From assembly GCF_001544795.2 (NCBI RefSeq), contig NZ_FCOI02000003.1, positions 186,001-250,000 of the forward strand: a stretch of 64,000 nt of DNA. Reading direction: 5' to 3'. Origin of the DNA: Caballeronia temeraria. Its GTDB lineage: Bacteria > Pseudomonadota > Gammaproteobacteria > Burkholderiales > Burkholderiaceae. This document shows, one piece after another, positions 41,683 through 50,033 of the stretch. Under the pieces are notes generated by a model, which saw nothing but the letters and a program-made list of their open reading frames with translations, did not search any database and was not told the origin of the DNA. Each line of letters begins with the position of its first letter. Position 1 is the stretch's first letter. The translations under genes were made by a program, and so were the position numbers.

Positions 41683-43815
41683 TCAGGCGGCTTCGATCCG
41701 TCGCGCCGCGAGGCTCAACATGCCTTCGAGCACTTCGATATCGACCGGCTTCACGAGGTGATCGTCGAAGCCGGCTTCCTTCGTGCGCAGCCGGTCCTCG
41801 GCCTGACCCCAGCCCGTCACGGCGACGAGCATGACATCGCGATGACGATGACACGCGCGAATCTGGCGAGCGACCGCATAGCCGTCCATCTCCGGCATGC
41901 CGATATCGAGCAGCACGAGCGAAGGCGCGACACGGTCGATGGCCTGCAACGCCTGCGCGCCGCCGTAGAACACCGACGCCTCGCAGCCCAGCAGATTCAG
42001 CACCGAACCGAGGCTCTCGGCGGCATCGCGATTGTCGTCGATCACTATGACCTTGAGGCCGCCGTAGCCGCGTGCGTCGGCGTGCTTGCCGTTCTGCGCG
42101 ATCGCCTCGCCGCTCGCCAGCAGCGGGAGCGAAACGGCAAAGGCGCTGCCCGATCCGGCGCCTTCGCTCTTCACGGAAATCGCACCGCCGTGCAATTCGA
42201 CGAGATGCCTCGCAAGCGCAAGCCCGACGCCCAGTCCATCGCCTATGGCAGCCGATGGCCGCAGCCGCCCGAAGAGCGTGAAAAGCCGTGCCTGATCGCC
42301 CGGCGCGATGCCGATGCCATGATCGACGACGCGCACGACCGCCGCATCGTCTTCGCGGGCGAGCGAGACCTGGATGAGATCCGGCGTCGGTGAATACTTC
42401 GCCGCGTTGTTGATGAGATTCGAGAACACTTGCGCGAGCCGCACGCCGTCGCCATCGACGATCATGCGTTCCGGCGCGAAGCACACTTGCAGCGTATGCC
42501 CGCCCGCTTCGACCGCGGGACGGCTCAGTTCGAGCGCCGATTTCAGCGCATCGGCGACATCGATGCGATCGCGTTGAAGCTCGAGCGCGCCGCTCGTGAC
42601 GCGCGCCACTTCCATCAGATCGTCGACGAGACGCACCATGTGATCGACCTGGCGATCGAGCATCGAAAGCACATTGCCGGCCTGATCGGCGTTCTTGCTC
42701 ACGCGCAGAATCTGCAAACCGTTGCGGATCGGCGCGAGCGGATTGCGCAGCTCGTGCGCAAGCGTTGCGAGGAAGCGGTCCTTCATGCGATCCGCTTCCA
42801 TGAGGCGCGCCTCGCTTTCGCGCAGCGCGCGCTCGGCGTCCTTGCGCGCGGTGACATCGGTCGCGGCGCCGAACCATTCGGTGACGTGTCCGTTGTTATC
42901 GAAGATCGGCACGGCGCGCGACAAGGTCCAGCCGAACGTGCCGTCCGCGCGCAACACGCGATGCTCGAGCTCGAACAAGTTGCGCGATGCCATCGCCGCT
43001 TCTATCGCACGCAAAATGACGGGCTGATCGTCGGGATGAATGTACGTGTTGAGCCATTCTTCGCTGTCGGACAAGGTGTCCGCGAGAAAGCCGCGGCCGT
43101 CGAGCGCGCGCATGCTGCTCCAGTCCGCGCTCATGCGATACACGGAATACGACGCCGATGTCACCAGCGCCCTGAAGCGCGATTCGCTCATGCGCAGCGC
43201 CTCTTCCTGTATCGCGCGTTCGACGAGATCCGCCGCCTGCCGCGCGAGCACATCGAGGAGACGCAATTGCTTCACGTCCGGCTCGCGCACGTCGCGCCAA
43301 TGCGTGGAGATCATGCCGAGCAGCACGCCGGTGCGCGAATGCAGCGGCGTGGTCTGCACCGCGCGAATCCCGGTCTCGCGAAAGATCAGATAGTCGGTCG
43401 TGCCGCGCACCAGTTCGGACGCTTCGATATCGGGAATGATGACGCGATCGCTCGCCGCCCATGCGGCGCCGCAACTCGTTGTCGAATCGGCGTCCACTTC
43501 GCGCCAGCGCTCGCAGGCGAGCGGCGTGAAGCCGTGCTGCGCGATCAGTTGCAGCACTTCGCCGCCGTCCTCGCGCCGGCTCAGCAACTGAATGCTCGCG
43601 AAGTCCGAGCGCAGCAGTTCCTTTGCCGCGTCGACGGTGCGTTGATAAAAACTGGAGGCGTCCCGATTCACGAGCAGATGCAGACAGAGTTCGTGCAGGA
43701 TACGGCGCTCGCTCAGATCTGCCTGAAGAAGATCGATGACGTCCTGCTGCGATTCGTCTGGCAGCGGGCGACGCACGATGGCGAGCGACGCCGAATCGGT
43801 ATTGGGCGGCTTCAT
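41683..43815 (-). CDS. Hybrid sensor histidine kinase (GAF-PAS-HisKA-HATPase-receiver)
   Basis: A 710-residue cytoplasmic kinase. In order: helical start; GAF domain (about 60-210, SDFASIQLLSRREDGGEVLQ); PAS domain (about 225-340, with WFGAATDVTARKDAERALRE); HisKA with phospho-His in FLATLAHELRNPLAP; HATPase with VFSNLINNAAKYSP and a DHGIGI box; C-terminal receiver with Asp in LVLLDIGMPEMDGY and Lys in HLVKPVD. No membrane segment, so it senses an internal or diffusible signal. The start at 43815 is a choice among ATGs at 43815, 43851 and 43899, none with a strong ribosome site. It has no adjacent partner regulator. Confidence 0.88.
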   Translation of the reverse strand: MKPPNTDSASLAIVRRPLPDESQQDVIDLLQADLSERRILHELCLHLLVNRDASSFYQRTVDAAKELLRSDFASIQLLSRREDGGEVLQLIAQHGFTPLACERWREVDADSTTSCGAAWAASDRVIIPDIEASELVRGTTDYLIFRETGIRAVQTTPLHSRTGVLLGMISTHWRDVREPDVKQLRLLDVLARQAADLVERAIQEEALRMSESRFRALVTSASYSVYRMSADWSSMRALDGRGFLADTLSDSEEWLNTYIHPDDQPVILRAIEAAMASRNLFELEHRVLRADGTFGWTLSRAVPIFDNNGHVTEWFGAATDVTARKDAERALRESEARLMEADRMKDRFLATLAHELRNPLAPIRNGLQILRVSKNADQAGNVLSMLDRQVDHMVRLVDDLMEVARVTSGALELQRDRIDVADALKSALELSRPAVEAGGHTLQVCFAPERMIVDGDGVRLAQVFSNLINNAAKYSPTPDLIQVSLAREDDAAVVRVVDHGIGIAPGDQARLFTLFGRLRPSAAIGDGLGVGLALARHLVELHGGAISVKSEGAGSGSAFAVSLPLLASGEAIAQNGKHADARGYGGLKVIVIDDNRDAAESLGSVLNLLGCEASVFYGGAQALQAIDRVAPSLVLLDIGMPEMDGYAVARQIRACHRHRDVMLVAVTGWGQAEDRLRTKEAGFDDHLVKPVDIEVLEGMLSLAARRIEAA

Positions 43816-44027
43816 GCTGATCGACGACGCAAGCGGTAGGAAGGCAGGCATTTTATAGCGAATATCGCCGCCCCAATTCGCTACGTGCGCCTTAAACACC
43901 GGGCGATAGACCGCTCGGCAAAATCAACCGGATGACGCGTCGCGTGATCGGCGTAGAGTACCGCCTGTACGTACTTTTTCGTTCAGAAACAGGCAGTATT
44001 TTCCGCAGCGCTCGATGCGTGCGGCAA

Positions 44028-44591
44028 TTATTGCGAAGTCGGTGCGAGTCGCGCGCGCATGGCATCGAGACGCGCGGCGTCGATATGTCCGCGCGTCGCC
44101 ATTGCTTCGAGCGCCGCCAGCGCCGATGCAGGCCCGCACAGCAATGCGGCTTTCGCGTCGGCATCCAGTTCAAATGCGGCCGCGCGTTTTGCGTCGCGCG
44201 CGCGCCGGAGTCTCGCGCACGCGAAGAATGCCAGCACGAAGCCGAAGCCGGGAACGCTGACGCGCCACACGTCTTCATCGGACGATGTCGCGAAGACGAT
44301 GCAGGGTAGCGACAGCAGCGCCATGACCGATAGCATCGTCCACGCGAAATCGAGGAGCATTCTCTTGCGTTGCGTCGCGTGACCGACTTCATGCGCCACG
44401 ACGATTTGCAGCAACGGCTCCGGCAGCGCCAGCGTGGCGCGATCGAGTTCGATGCAGTTGAACAAGGCTTCGTAGCACGGCCCGCTCGACGTCGTCACGA
44501 AGCGCACGCGCGGCGGCGCGACATGCAGTTGCGCGGCGTCGTCGGCGACGAGCGAGAGGATGCGCTGTTCTTGCGCGCCGAGCCGCTTCAT
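44028..44591 (-). CDS. M48-like membrane zinc metallopeptidase
   Basis: A 187-residue protein with the zinc motif HEVGH (about residue 67) and a downstream Glu in AFELDADAKAALL that would be the third ligand. Two membrane segments (about 80-125) lie between, as in HtpX/M48 peptidases, but the protein is shorter than typical M48 members. Its start (44591) is 2 bases past the stop of the upstream SDR gene (44594), so they are translationally coupled. Substrate unknown. Confidence 0.8.
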   Translation of the reverse strand: MKRLGAQEQRILSLVADDAAQLHVAPPRVRFVTTSSGPCYEALFNCIELDRATLALPEPLLQIVVAHEVGHATQRKRMLLDFAWTMLSVMALLSLPCIVFATSSDEDVWRVSVPGFGFVLAFFACARLRRARDAKRAAAFELDADAKAALLCGPASALAALEAMATRGHIDAARLDAMRARLAPTSQ

Positions 44592-44593
44592 GG

Positions 44594-45454
44594 TCACTGT
44601 CCGGGGTGATCGGTCCACTCGCTGCGCGCCTGCCATGCTTCGATATCCGCGTTGAGCTTCGCGAGTTTGGTGCGCACCAGTTCGAGTCCGGGGCCGCCAA
44701 GCACGAGATGTCCCGGCGGCTCGGGCGATGTGACCGCTTCGATGATGACCTGCGCCGCGCGCGCCGGATCGCCCGGCTGCTTGCCGCTGCGCTCCGCGAT
44801 GGCCGCGCGCCGCGTGCCCGAGGTCTGCGCGTAATCGTCGATCGGATTGCGCGTCTGCTTCAGCGACCGCCCCGCCCAGTCCGTGCGGAACGGGCCCGGT
44901 TCGACCGCCGTGACCTTGATGCCGAGCCCTTCGGTTTCGCGCGCGAGCGCTTCGCCCAGCCCTTCGAGCGCAAACTTGGTCGCCGCGTAATAGCCGCTTC
45001 CCGGATTGCCGACGAGCCCGCCCACCGACGTGATATTGACGACATGCCCCGAGCGACGCTCACGCATGCGGGGCAGCACGGCCCGGATCATCGCGGCGGC
45101 GCCGAAGAAATTCGCTTCGAACATCGCGCGCACTTCGCCGTCTTCGCCCTCTTCCACGGCTGAGAGATAACCGAAGCCGGCGTTGTTCACGAGCACATCG
45201 ATGTGGCCAAACGCGGCATGGGCAGCGTCGATGGCGGATTTGATTTCATCGGCGCGCGTGACGTCTAGACGCACCGCGATCGCGCGGCCTTGGCTACGTT
45301 CGACGATATCGCTCACGCTATCCGGATTGCGCGCCGCCACGACCGCGCGCCAGCCCTTGTCGATGACGGCGGACGCCAGTTCGCGGCCGAAGCCGGTCGA
45401 GCATCCGGTAATGAACCAGACTGGCGTAGCGTAATTGCCGTTGGAAGCGGACAT
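44594..45454 (-). CDS. Short-chain dehydrogenase/reductase
   Basis: A 286-residue SDR: ITGCSTGFGRELASAVIDKG (cofactor motif TGxxxGxG), VNNAGFGYLSAVEE, catalytic Ser (ITSVGG) and Tyr-x3-Lys (YYAATKFALEG), then PGPFRTDWAG. The TGCSTGFG and FRTDWAG forms are those of the large group annotated as oxidoreductase/retinol dehydrogenase-like. The start at 45454 puts the cofactor motif at its usual place; longer frames look non-coding. It is followed at 2 bases by the M48-like gene. Confidence 0.9.
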   Translation of the reverse strand: MSASNGNYATPVWFITGCSTGFGRELASAVIDKGWRAVVAARNPDSVSDIVERSQGRAIAVRLDVTRADEIKSAIDAAHAAFGHIDVLVNNAGFGYLSAVEEGEDGEVRAMFEANFFGAAAMIRAVLPRMRERRSGHVVNITSVGGLVGNPGSGYYAATKFALEGLGEALARETEGLGIKVTAVEPGPFRTDWAGRSLKQTRNPIDDYAQTSGTRRAAIAERSGKQPGDPARAAQVIIEAVTSPEPPGHLVLGGPGLELVRTKLAKLNADIEAWQARSEWTDHPGQ

Positions 45455-45546
45455 TTGCGTTTTTCCATGTAGTGGGGACCTCACTCCATGTTGAAGCAAA
45501 TTCGACGCGCCTGCTCGAGCGACACTTTGAAAGGACGGCGCGTGAT

Positions 45547-45855
45547 TTATCGCAGCGCCGGCATGCGTATCGCGCGATGATTCCGCGGCTCGAGCAGCAC
45601 CGCCTGCTCGATGCGCGCCGCGATCTTCTTCCATCCGGCGAGTTCTTCGTCGAGCACAGCAAGCGTCAGAAGAATACGTTCGCGATCGTGTTTGGTAGGC
45701 GCAAGCGTCGCGCTTTCACGCATGGACATGAGCGCCGCCTCGCGCTGTGCGATCTGCTTCGCGATTCTTTCCCTCAGGCGTTTCATCGATTCGTCCATTT
45801 GCGTAAGCCGGTAAGTTGTCGCCGATGTATGCGCAAACTTCGCGCCCGGCGTCAT
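45547..45855 (-). CDS. Small hypothetical helical protein
   Basis: A 102-residue protein of unknown family, predicted mostly helical and charged (MKRLRERIAKQIAQREAALM, then DRERILLTLAVLDEELAGWK). The start ATG at 45855 overlaps the TGA stop of the preceding gene in ATGA, which argues for this start and for co-translation. A shorter form from an internal Met (45798) would contain all the helical part. No motif indicates a role. Confidence 0.6.
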   Translation of the reverse strand: MTPGAKFAHTSATTYRLTQMDESMKRLRERIAKQIAQREAALMSMRESATLAPTKHDRERILLTLAVLDEELAGWKKIAARIEQAVLLEPRNHRAIRMPALR

Positions 45856-46469
45856 CCGGCATCGCCCGCACTGATCACGGATTGCATGCTCTTCAAAAGC
45901 TTCGCGAGATAGCGAAGCAAGCCGACCGTATCGCCGAATTCGATGAAACCCGGCTTCACGCCATCGCTGAAGAGCAGCGTGCCGTCCAGCGAATGATCGA
46001 CGATCAGTCCCGCATAGGCGGCGTGCGGCATGTAGTCGTCGCCGGCGAGACTGAACGTATTGCCGTTCACCGCCGCATCGCGCAGACGCATGAGAAATTG
46101 CACTTCGGGCGCACGTGATGCCGACAGCCGATGACTATCGAAATACTCGGCGACAGCGAGAATCGCATTCGTGCACGGAACGATCAGCGCAAACGCGATG
46201 CGTTTATCGGCCGTATCGAGCGATCGCCACGAGAGCGCGTCTTCTGGCGGAGGATGCTTGGTTGGCGTGCCGTCCTCGCTGTGCGTGTGCGCCTCGGGAT
46301 TCGAACGTCTTCGCGCCAGCAGCAGCCGCGCCTTTGCGAAGTCGGGCGGCGGCGCGCCGCGCTCGATCCAGTCGGACAGCAGGCTAGCGTACGCATGAAG
46401 CGTCGTGACTTGCGCTTCGATGAACGCGACGCCCACTCGGCATGCGTCGGGGTGTTTGTGCTCGCTCAT
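45852..46469 (-). CDS. Hypothetical protein
   Basis: A 205-residue soluble protein with no recognised family. It is rich in short helices with conserved-looking segments DKRIAFALIVPCTNAILAVA, EYFDSH, and a central low-complexity patch (RRRSNPEAHTHSEDGTPTKH). Start 46469 has a GGGAGACGCC ribosome-like site. It overlaps the downstream small gene by ATGA. The region is divergent from the porin gene with 482 bases between. Confidence 0.6.
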   Translation of the reverse strand: MSEHKHPDACRVGVAFIEAQVTTLHAYASLLSDWIERGAPPPDFAKARLLLARRRSNPEAHTHSEDGTPTKHPPPEDALSWRSLDTADKRIAFALIVPCTNAILAVAEYFDSHRLSASRAPEVQFLMRLRDAAVNGNTFSLAGDDYMPHAAYAGLIVDHSLDGTLLFSDGVKPGFIEFGDTVGLLRYLAKLLKSMQSVISAGDAG

Positions 46470-46951
46470 GGCGTCTCCCGTTATTTTTTGAGTTCGGCCC
46501 AAAGGCCGATCTGGCTTGCTTGCATGTTGCCGCGCTCTGCGTTGCAATGCGCGCGCCTGCTTGCCGAGACGAAATGGGATAGACCGTTAGTTGCGGCGGC
46601 TAGGTGAACGATCAACGACCCGTATGTGACGCTTCTGTGGAAGAAATACTACAACGAGCGTTACGCAAATTTACCAATGCCTGACGAAGCGCTATATTCC
46701 TGTCGCTATAGCGTCAGTCACCGCTCGGGTCGTCGAGGCAACGCTACTCGCCTGCTTTCTAGGCAGCGGGACATCTCCCGCTTCTTTCGACGAAATGCCC
46801 TGCACATCACGAAGCACTCGACCTTCGCGCGATTTTTCACGCGAAGCCGGGATGGCCGCGCTCGCGCTCAATGCATGCGCTGCGGCATTCCTCAATCGGG
46901 CCGCGTCGAGCGGCATCCGCAATCACGCGGACGACACCAAGGAAAAGAAAA
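46470..46951. other. 482-base region upstream of the porin gene with dyads
   Basis: No supported gene; a 109-codon frame here is Arg/Ser-rich and unconvincing. Two symmetric elements stand out: a long bulged dyad in which CTGACG/CGTCAG and CTATA/TATAG pair (46681-46717), and AGCGGGA-CATC-TCCCGCT (46765-46782). The spacing suggests a long 5' leader of the porin mRNA, a common site of regulation for outer-membrane proteins. Confidence 0.5.
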
Positions 46952-48106
46952 ATGAAGAAGCACATCGTAGCGGCCGCCGTCATCGGCATGTTCGGCATCG
47001 CAGCGCACGCGCAAAGCAGCGTCACGCTGTACGGGATCATCGATGCCGGCATCACGTATGCGAACAAGGTCGCGACCTCGACCGGCCACGACGGCGTCGT
47101 GAAATATGGCGACGGCGTCGCGCAAGGCAGCCGCTGGGGCCTGCGTGGCACGGAAGATCTGGGCGGCGGCCTCAAGGCGATCTTCGTGCTCGAAAGCGGC
47201 TTCAACAGCGGCGACGGCACGCTCGGCCAAGGCGGCGCATTGTTCGGCCGTCAGGCGTATGTCGGGCTGGCGAAGAAGGAATACGGTTCGCTGACCTTCG
47301 GCCGTCAATACTCGTTCTCGACGGACTATCTCGGCGGCAGCTACACGATGGGCAGCCAGACGCCCGCCGGCAACTACGCGTACCACATCAACGATCTGGA
47401 TCAACTGACCTCGAGCCGCATCAACAACTCGGTCAAGTTCAGCAGCGCGAATTTCTACGGCGTGACGTTCGGCGCGATGTACGGCTTCTCGAACTCGACG
47501 AACTTCGCCGGCTCGCCCACGACGGCCACCGGCGCGACGGCAGTGCAAGGGTCATCGAGCGCGTACAGCTTCGGTTTGAACTATGCGCAAGGTCCGTTCG
47601 GCATCGGCGCGGCATACACCAACATCCGCTTCCCGAATGGCGCAACGCCGCCCTTCAGCGTGAGCATCGCGAACGTGAACACCGGCGGTTTGCGTGATCT
47701 CGAGACGTACGGCATCGGCGCGCGCTACATGATCGCCGCCGCGACGATCTGGGCGAACTGGACGCATACAAAGTTCGAGCCGATCACGGCTGCATCGTCG
47801 AACCTGAACAACTATGAAATCGGCGGCAAGTACGCTTTCACGCCGGCTCTGAGCGCCGGCCTCGGCTACACGTTCTCGGACCTCGGCGGCAACTTCGATG
47901 GCAAGTGGCATCAGGTCAACGCCGTGGTCGATTACGCGCTGTCGAAGCGCACCGATGTCTACGCAAGCGGCGCGTACCAGAAGGCCTCGGGCAGCAACAA
48001 CGGCACGCCGGTGCAGGCGGAGATCGGCTCATCGTCGTCGTTCATCGGCAATGCGGGCGCGAACACGCAGTTCGTGACGCGCATCGGTCTGCGTCACAAG
48101 TTCTGA
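46952..48106 (+). CDS. General porin (Gram-negative, Burkholderia OpcP/Omp type)
   Basis: A 384-residue outer-membrane trimeric porin. Signal peptide 1-20 (GMFGIAAHAQ) is followed by SSVTLYGIIDAGITYANK, the canonical start of Burkholderiales porins, a 16-strand barrel pattern with aromatic girdles, and the C-terminal Phe (RIGLRHKF) needed for BAM recognition. It allows passive diffusion of small hydrophilic solutes. The start at 46952 begins the signal peptide. The gene ends in a strong terminator and has a long upstream region. Confidence 0.95.
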   Translation: MKKHIVAAAVIGMFGIAAHAQSSVTLYGIIDAGITYANKVATSTGHDGVVKYGDGVAQGSRWGLRGTEDLGGGLKAIFVLESGFNSGDGTLGQGGALFGRQAYVGLAKKEYGSLTFGRQYSFSTDYLGGSYTMGSQTPAGNYAYHINDLDQLTSSRINNSVKFSSANFYGVTFGAMYGFSNSTNFAGSPTTATGATAVQGSSSAYSFGLNYAQGPFGIGAAYTNIRFPNGATPPFSVSIANVNTGGLRDLETYGIGARYMIAAATIWANWTHTKFEPITAASSNLNNYEIGGKYAFTPALSAGLGYTFSDLGGNFDGKWHQVNAVVDYALSKRTDVYASGAYQKASGSNNGTPVQAEIGSSSSFIGNAGANTQFVTRIGLRHKF

Positions 48107-48128
48107 CCGACGTTTGATTCAGACGAAG

Positions 48129-48164
48129 CGCGATGCCGGAGCAATCTGGCATCGCGTTTTTTTT
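48129..48164 (+). terminator. Intrinsic terminator after the porin gene
   Basis: CGCGATGCC (48129-48137) pairs with GGCATCGCG (48148-48156) around a 10-base loop and is followed by eight T (48157-48164). It is 23 bases past the porin stop. Confidence 0.93.
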
Positions 48165-48244
48165 GCGTTATTACTTTGGATAGCTAATTATTTCCGCTCG
48201 AAAAAAATGTCGCGCGCGGATCAGACTGCGCGCGACGTGTCGCG

Positions 48245-48754
48245 TTACTTCGTGGATTCGGCAGGCTTCGGCGCGGATGCCGACCGCGCCAGACGATTCG
48301 TTTCCAGATACACGGCGCGTTCCGCGTCCGCCGGCGATACTTCGCCCGCTGCGGCACCCGCGAGGTCGATGCGCGGCGCGCCCTGCACGAGGCTGGTCCA
48401 GTAGCGGTTGCCACGGCACCAGACCTTGATCGCGCCGCGCAGTTCTTTCTCGTTGAGGCCGAGCTCTTCCGCGTGCTTCATCAGATCCTCGAAAATGCCG
48501 ACCTTCAGCGGAACCTTAGGCGCGGGATTCTTCGGAAACGCCAAGGGAAAACGCTTTTGCAGCTTTCCGATGGTATGCACAACGGGGTCCACCGGCTTCG
48601 ATGGCGCCGCGGCGGGTCTGGACGGAGCCGCCGCCTTCGACGCGCCCGCCGGCGCGGGACGCCGCACGCGCGGCGCCTTCTTTTTCGCTGCGTTGCTGGC
48701 AGCCTGTTTTGCGAGTTGCTCTTTCAGTCCGGCGAGTTGTTCGAAACCCATCAC
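48245..48754 (-). CDS. proQ: ProQ/FinO-family RNA chaperone
   Basis: A 169-residue RNA-binding protein. The N-terminal helix (GFEQLAGLKEQLAKQAASNA) and a Lys/Ala/Pro-rich linker precede the ProQ/FinO domain (about 60-135), with FPLAFPKNPAPKVPLKVGIF and IKVWCRGNRYWTSLVQGAPR. Such proteins bind sRNA and mRNA 3' ends and are widespread as short ProQ forms in Burkholderia. ATG codons at 48754 and 48751 are adjacent; 48751 gives the usual MGFEQL start. It is convergent with the porin gene beyond its terminator. Confidence 0.9.
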   Translation of the reverse strand: MMGFEQLAGLKEQLAKQAASNAAKKKAPRVRRPAPAGASKAAAPSRPAAAPSKPVDPVVHTIGKLQKRFPLAFPKNPAPKVPLKVGIFEDLMKHAEELGLNEKELRGAIKVWCRGNRYWTSLVQGAPRIDLAGAAAGEVSPADAERAVYLETNRLARSASAPKPAESTK

Positions 48755-48876
48755 ATCGTGCCCGTAGAAAACGTACCGGGATTTTAACAGCCTCCGGTGA
48801 CGGCCTCATTGCGCGCGGTGCAGTCGGCCGTTTCGAATGAGCATGGGATCCGAAAAGACCGGCTCTCGGGTTGCAC

Positions 48877-49143
48877 TTATTGTCCGCCTGAATAGACGTT
48901 GCAGAAGGGTTGCGGACTGCAATTGTTGGGCGTGCCTGCGGTCCGCTTCGATGCTCCGCCGCTCGCGCTCTGCCCCATCGCGGCGCCGCCGTAGGCTGCA
49001 TCGGCGGATGGTTCGGCACTCTGCGCGTTCTGTTGGCTGGAAGCGGGAATGGACTGCAAGGTATCGGACGGCTCTTGAGCCTGAGTGAGGTTCACGAGTG
49101 AAAACGCGGCCACGAGCGTGGTCGTAACGAGGACGGTCTTCAT
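48877..49143 (-). CDS. Small secreted protein with Cys tail
   Basis: An 88-residue exported protein: signal peptide 1-21 (SLVNLTQAQE), a Ser/Gln/Ala-rich body and the tail GQSASGGASKRTAGTPNNCS, PQPFCNVYSGGQ. The tail recalls that of the DUF4148 protein at 27032-27379 (SASG-ASK..C..P..FC). It lacks the DUF4148 core. ATG 49143 has a GGAGAAAG site. Function unknown. It is the only gene between proQ and the tetR gene, all on the minus strand. Confidence 0.75.
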   Translation of the reverse strand: MKTVLVTTTLVAAFSLVNLTQAQEPSDTLQSIPASSQQNAQSAEPSADAAYGGAAMGQSASGGASKRTAGTPNNCSPQPFCNVYSGGQ

Positions 49144-49296
49144 GACTTTCTCCTTCAACGAAGGCTTACCACTGCCTGACGATAGAGCCGTCAGGTGAAT
49201 CAGGTGCGCAACAATACGCGCACTCCTACAACATATACCCGCGCGCTTACGAACACTTGAATTTGGCATGAACGTTCGGCTGTTCAGACAGCCTTT

Positions 49297-49911
49297 CTAT
49301 GCACGTTCATAGCGCGCGAGGAACATATCGGCGGCCGCTTCCGCCACCTTCTTTTGCTCCTTCTTCGAAAGCGGCGGCTGGCCCATCGTCACTTGCGGCC
49401 AGAACGCGAAACCCTTCACGATTCCATGCAGTTGCTGCCCGGCGAAGACCGGGTCCTTGACTGCGAGCCGGTGATCGGCGGCGGCCTGTCTGATCCACGC
49501 CGTCACGTCTTCCTCGCGCTCGCCGATGCGCGCCACCATGTCGCGCGCACGCTCCGGCGAATGTATTCCGGCGGCGATCGCCACGCGTGCGAGCGATAGA
49601 AACGCCTCGTCGTTCATGAGCCGCAGCTTGCGCGCGAGCAAGGCGAGCAATTGCGCGCGCAGCGGTTCATCGGCGCGATAGACGGGTGCATCGCCCGTTT
49701 CGCTTGCATCCCACAGCCGATGCAGGATTGCCGCGAAAAGCGCCTCCTTGCTCTCGAAGTGGTTATAGACCGTGCGCTTGGAAACGCCCGCGCGCGCGGC
49801 GATGCGGTCCATGCTGGTCGCCTCGTAGCCCGCCGCGATGAACTCCTCCACGGCCGCGTTCACGATAGCGGCGCGCTTGCGGTCGGTCAGGCGTTGGGGA
49901 ATGTCGTTCAT
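49297..49911 (-). CDS. TetR/AcrR-family repressor
   Basis: A 204-residue repressor with N-terminal HTH (SMDRIAARAGVSKRTVYNHF) and a ligand domain. The region around residues 95-190 resembles AefR-like/'TetR C-terminal' members. It is divergent from the metallo-hydrolase gene; two related 16-bp palindromes lie in the 122-base spacer and are the likely binding sites. Autorepression and control of the hydrolase gene are inference from the layout. Confidence 0.92.
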   Translation of the reverse strand: MNDIPQRLTDRKRAAIVNAAVEEFIAAGYEATSMDRIAARAGVSKRTVYNHFESKEALFAAILHRLWDASETGDAPVYRADEPLRAQLLALLARKLRLMNDEAFLSLARVAIAAGIHSPERARDMVARIGEREEDVTAWIRQAAADHRLAVKDPVFAGQQLHGIVKGFAFWPQVTMGQPPLSKKEQKKVAEAAADMFLARYERA

Positions 49912-49947
49912 GTCAGTCGAATGCCGGTTGAATCCATCCCCATATTT

Positions 49948-49999
49948 TACACCGCGCGGTTTACTTTTTTCTCGGATTTAAACTACACTGTGCAGTCTA
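49948..49999. promoter_or_regulatory. Two related 16-bp palindromes (candidate TetR operators)
   Basis: TACACCGCGCGGTTTA (49948-49963) and TACACTGTGCAGTCTA (49984-49999) share the pattern TACACYGYGCRGTYTA, each nearly symmetric with the outer TA/TA of TetR-type sites. Their centres are 36 bases apart. They lie between the divergent tetR and metallo-hydrolase genes, which makes the TetR protein the natural ligand. Confidence 0.65.
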
Positions 50000-50033
50000 C
50001 TTTCCGCTTCGGGCTCACGCTCGCTCATGCCTC

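Noticed and set aside
46626..46955. A 109-codon frame just before the porin gene
   Set aside because: Arg/Ser-rich without structure and ending over the porin start; more likely leader sequence.
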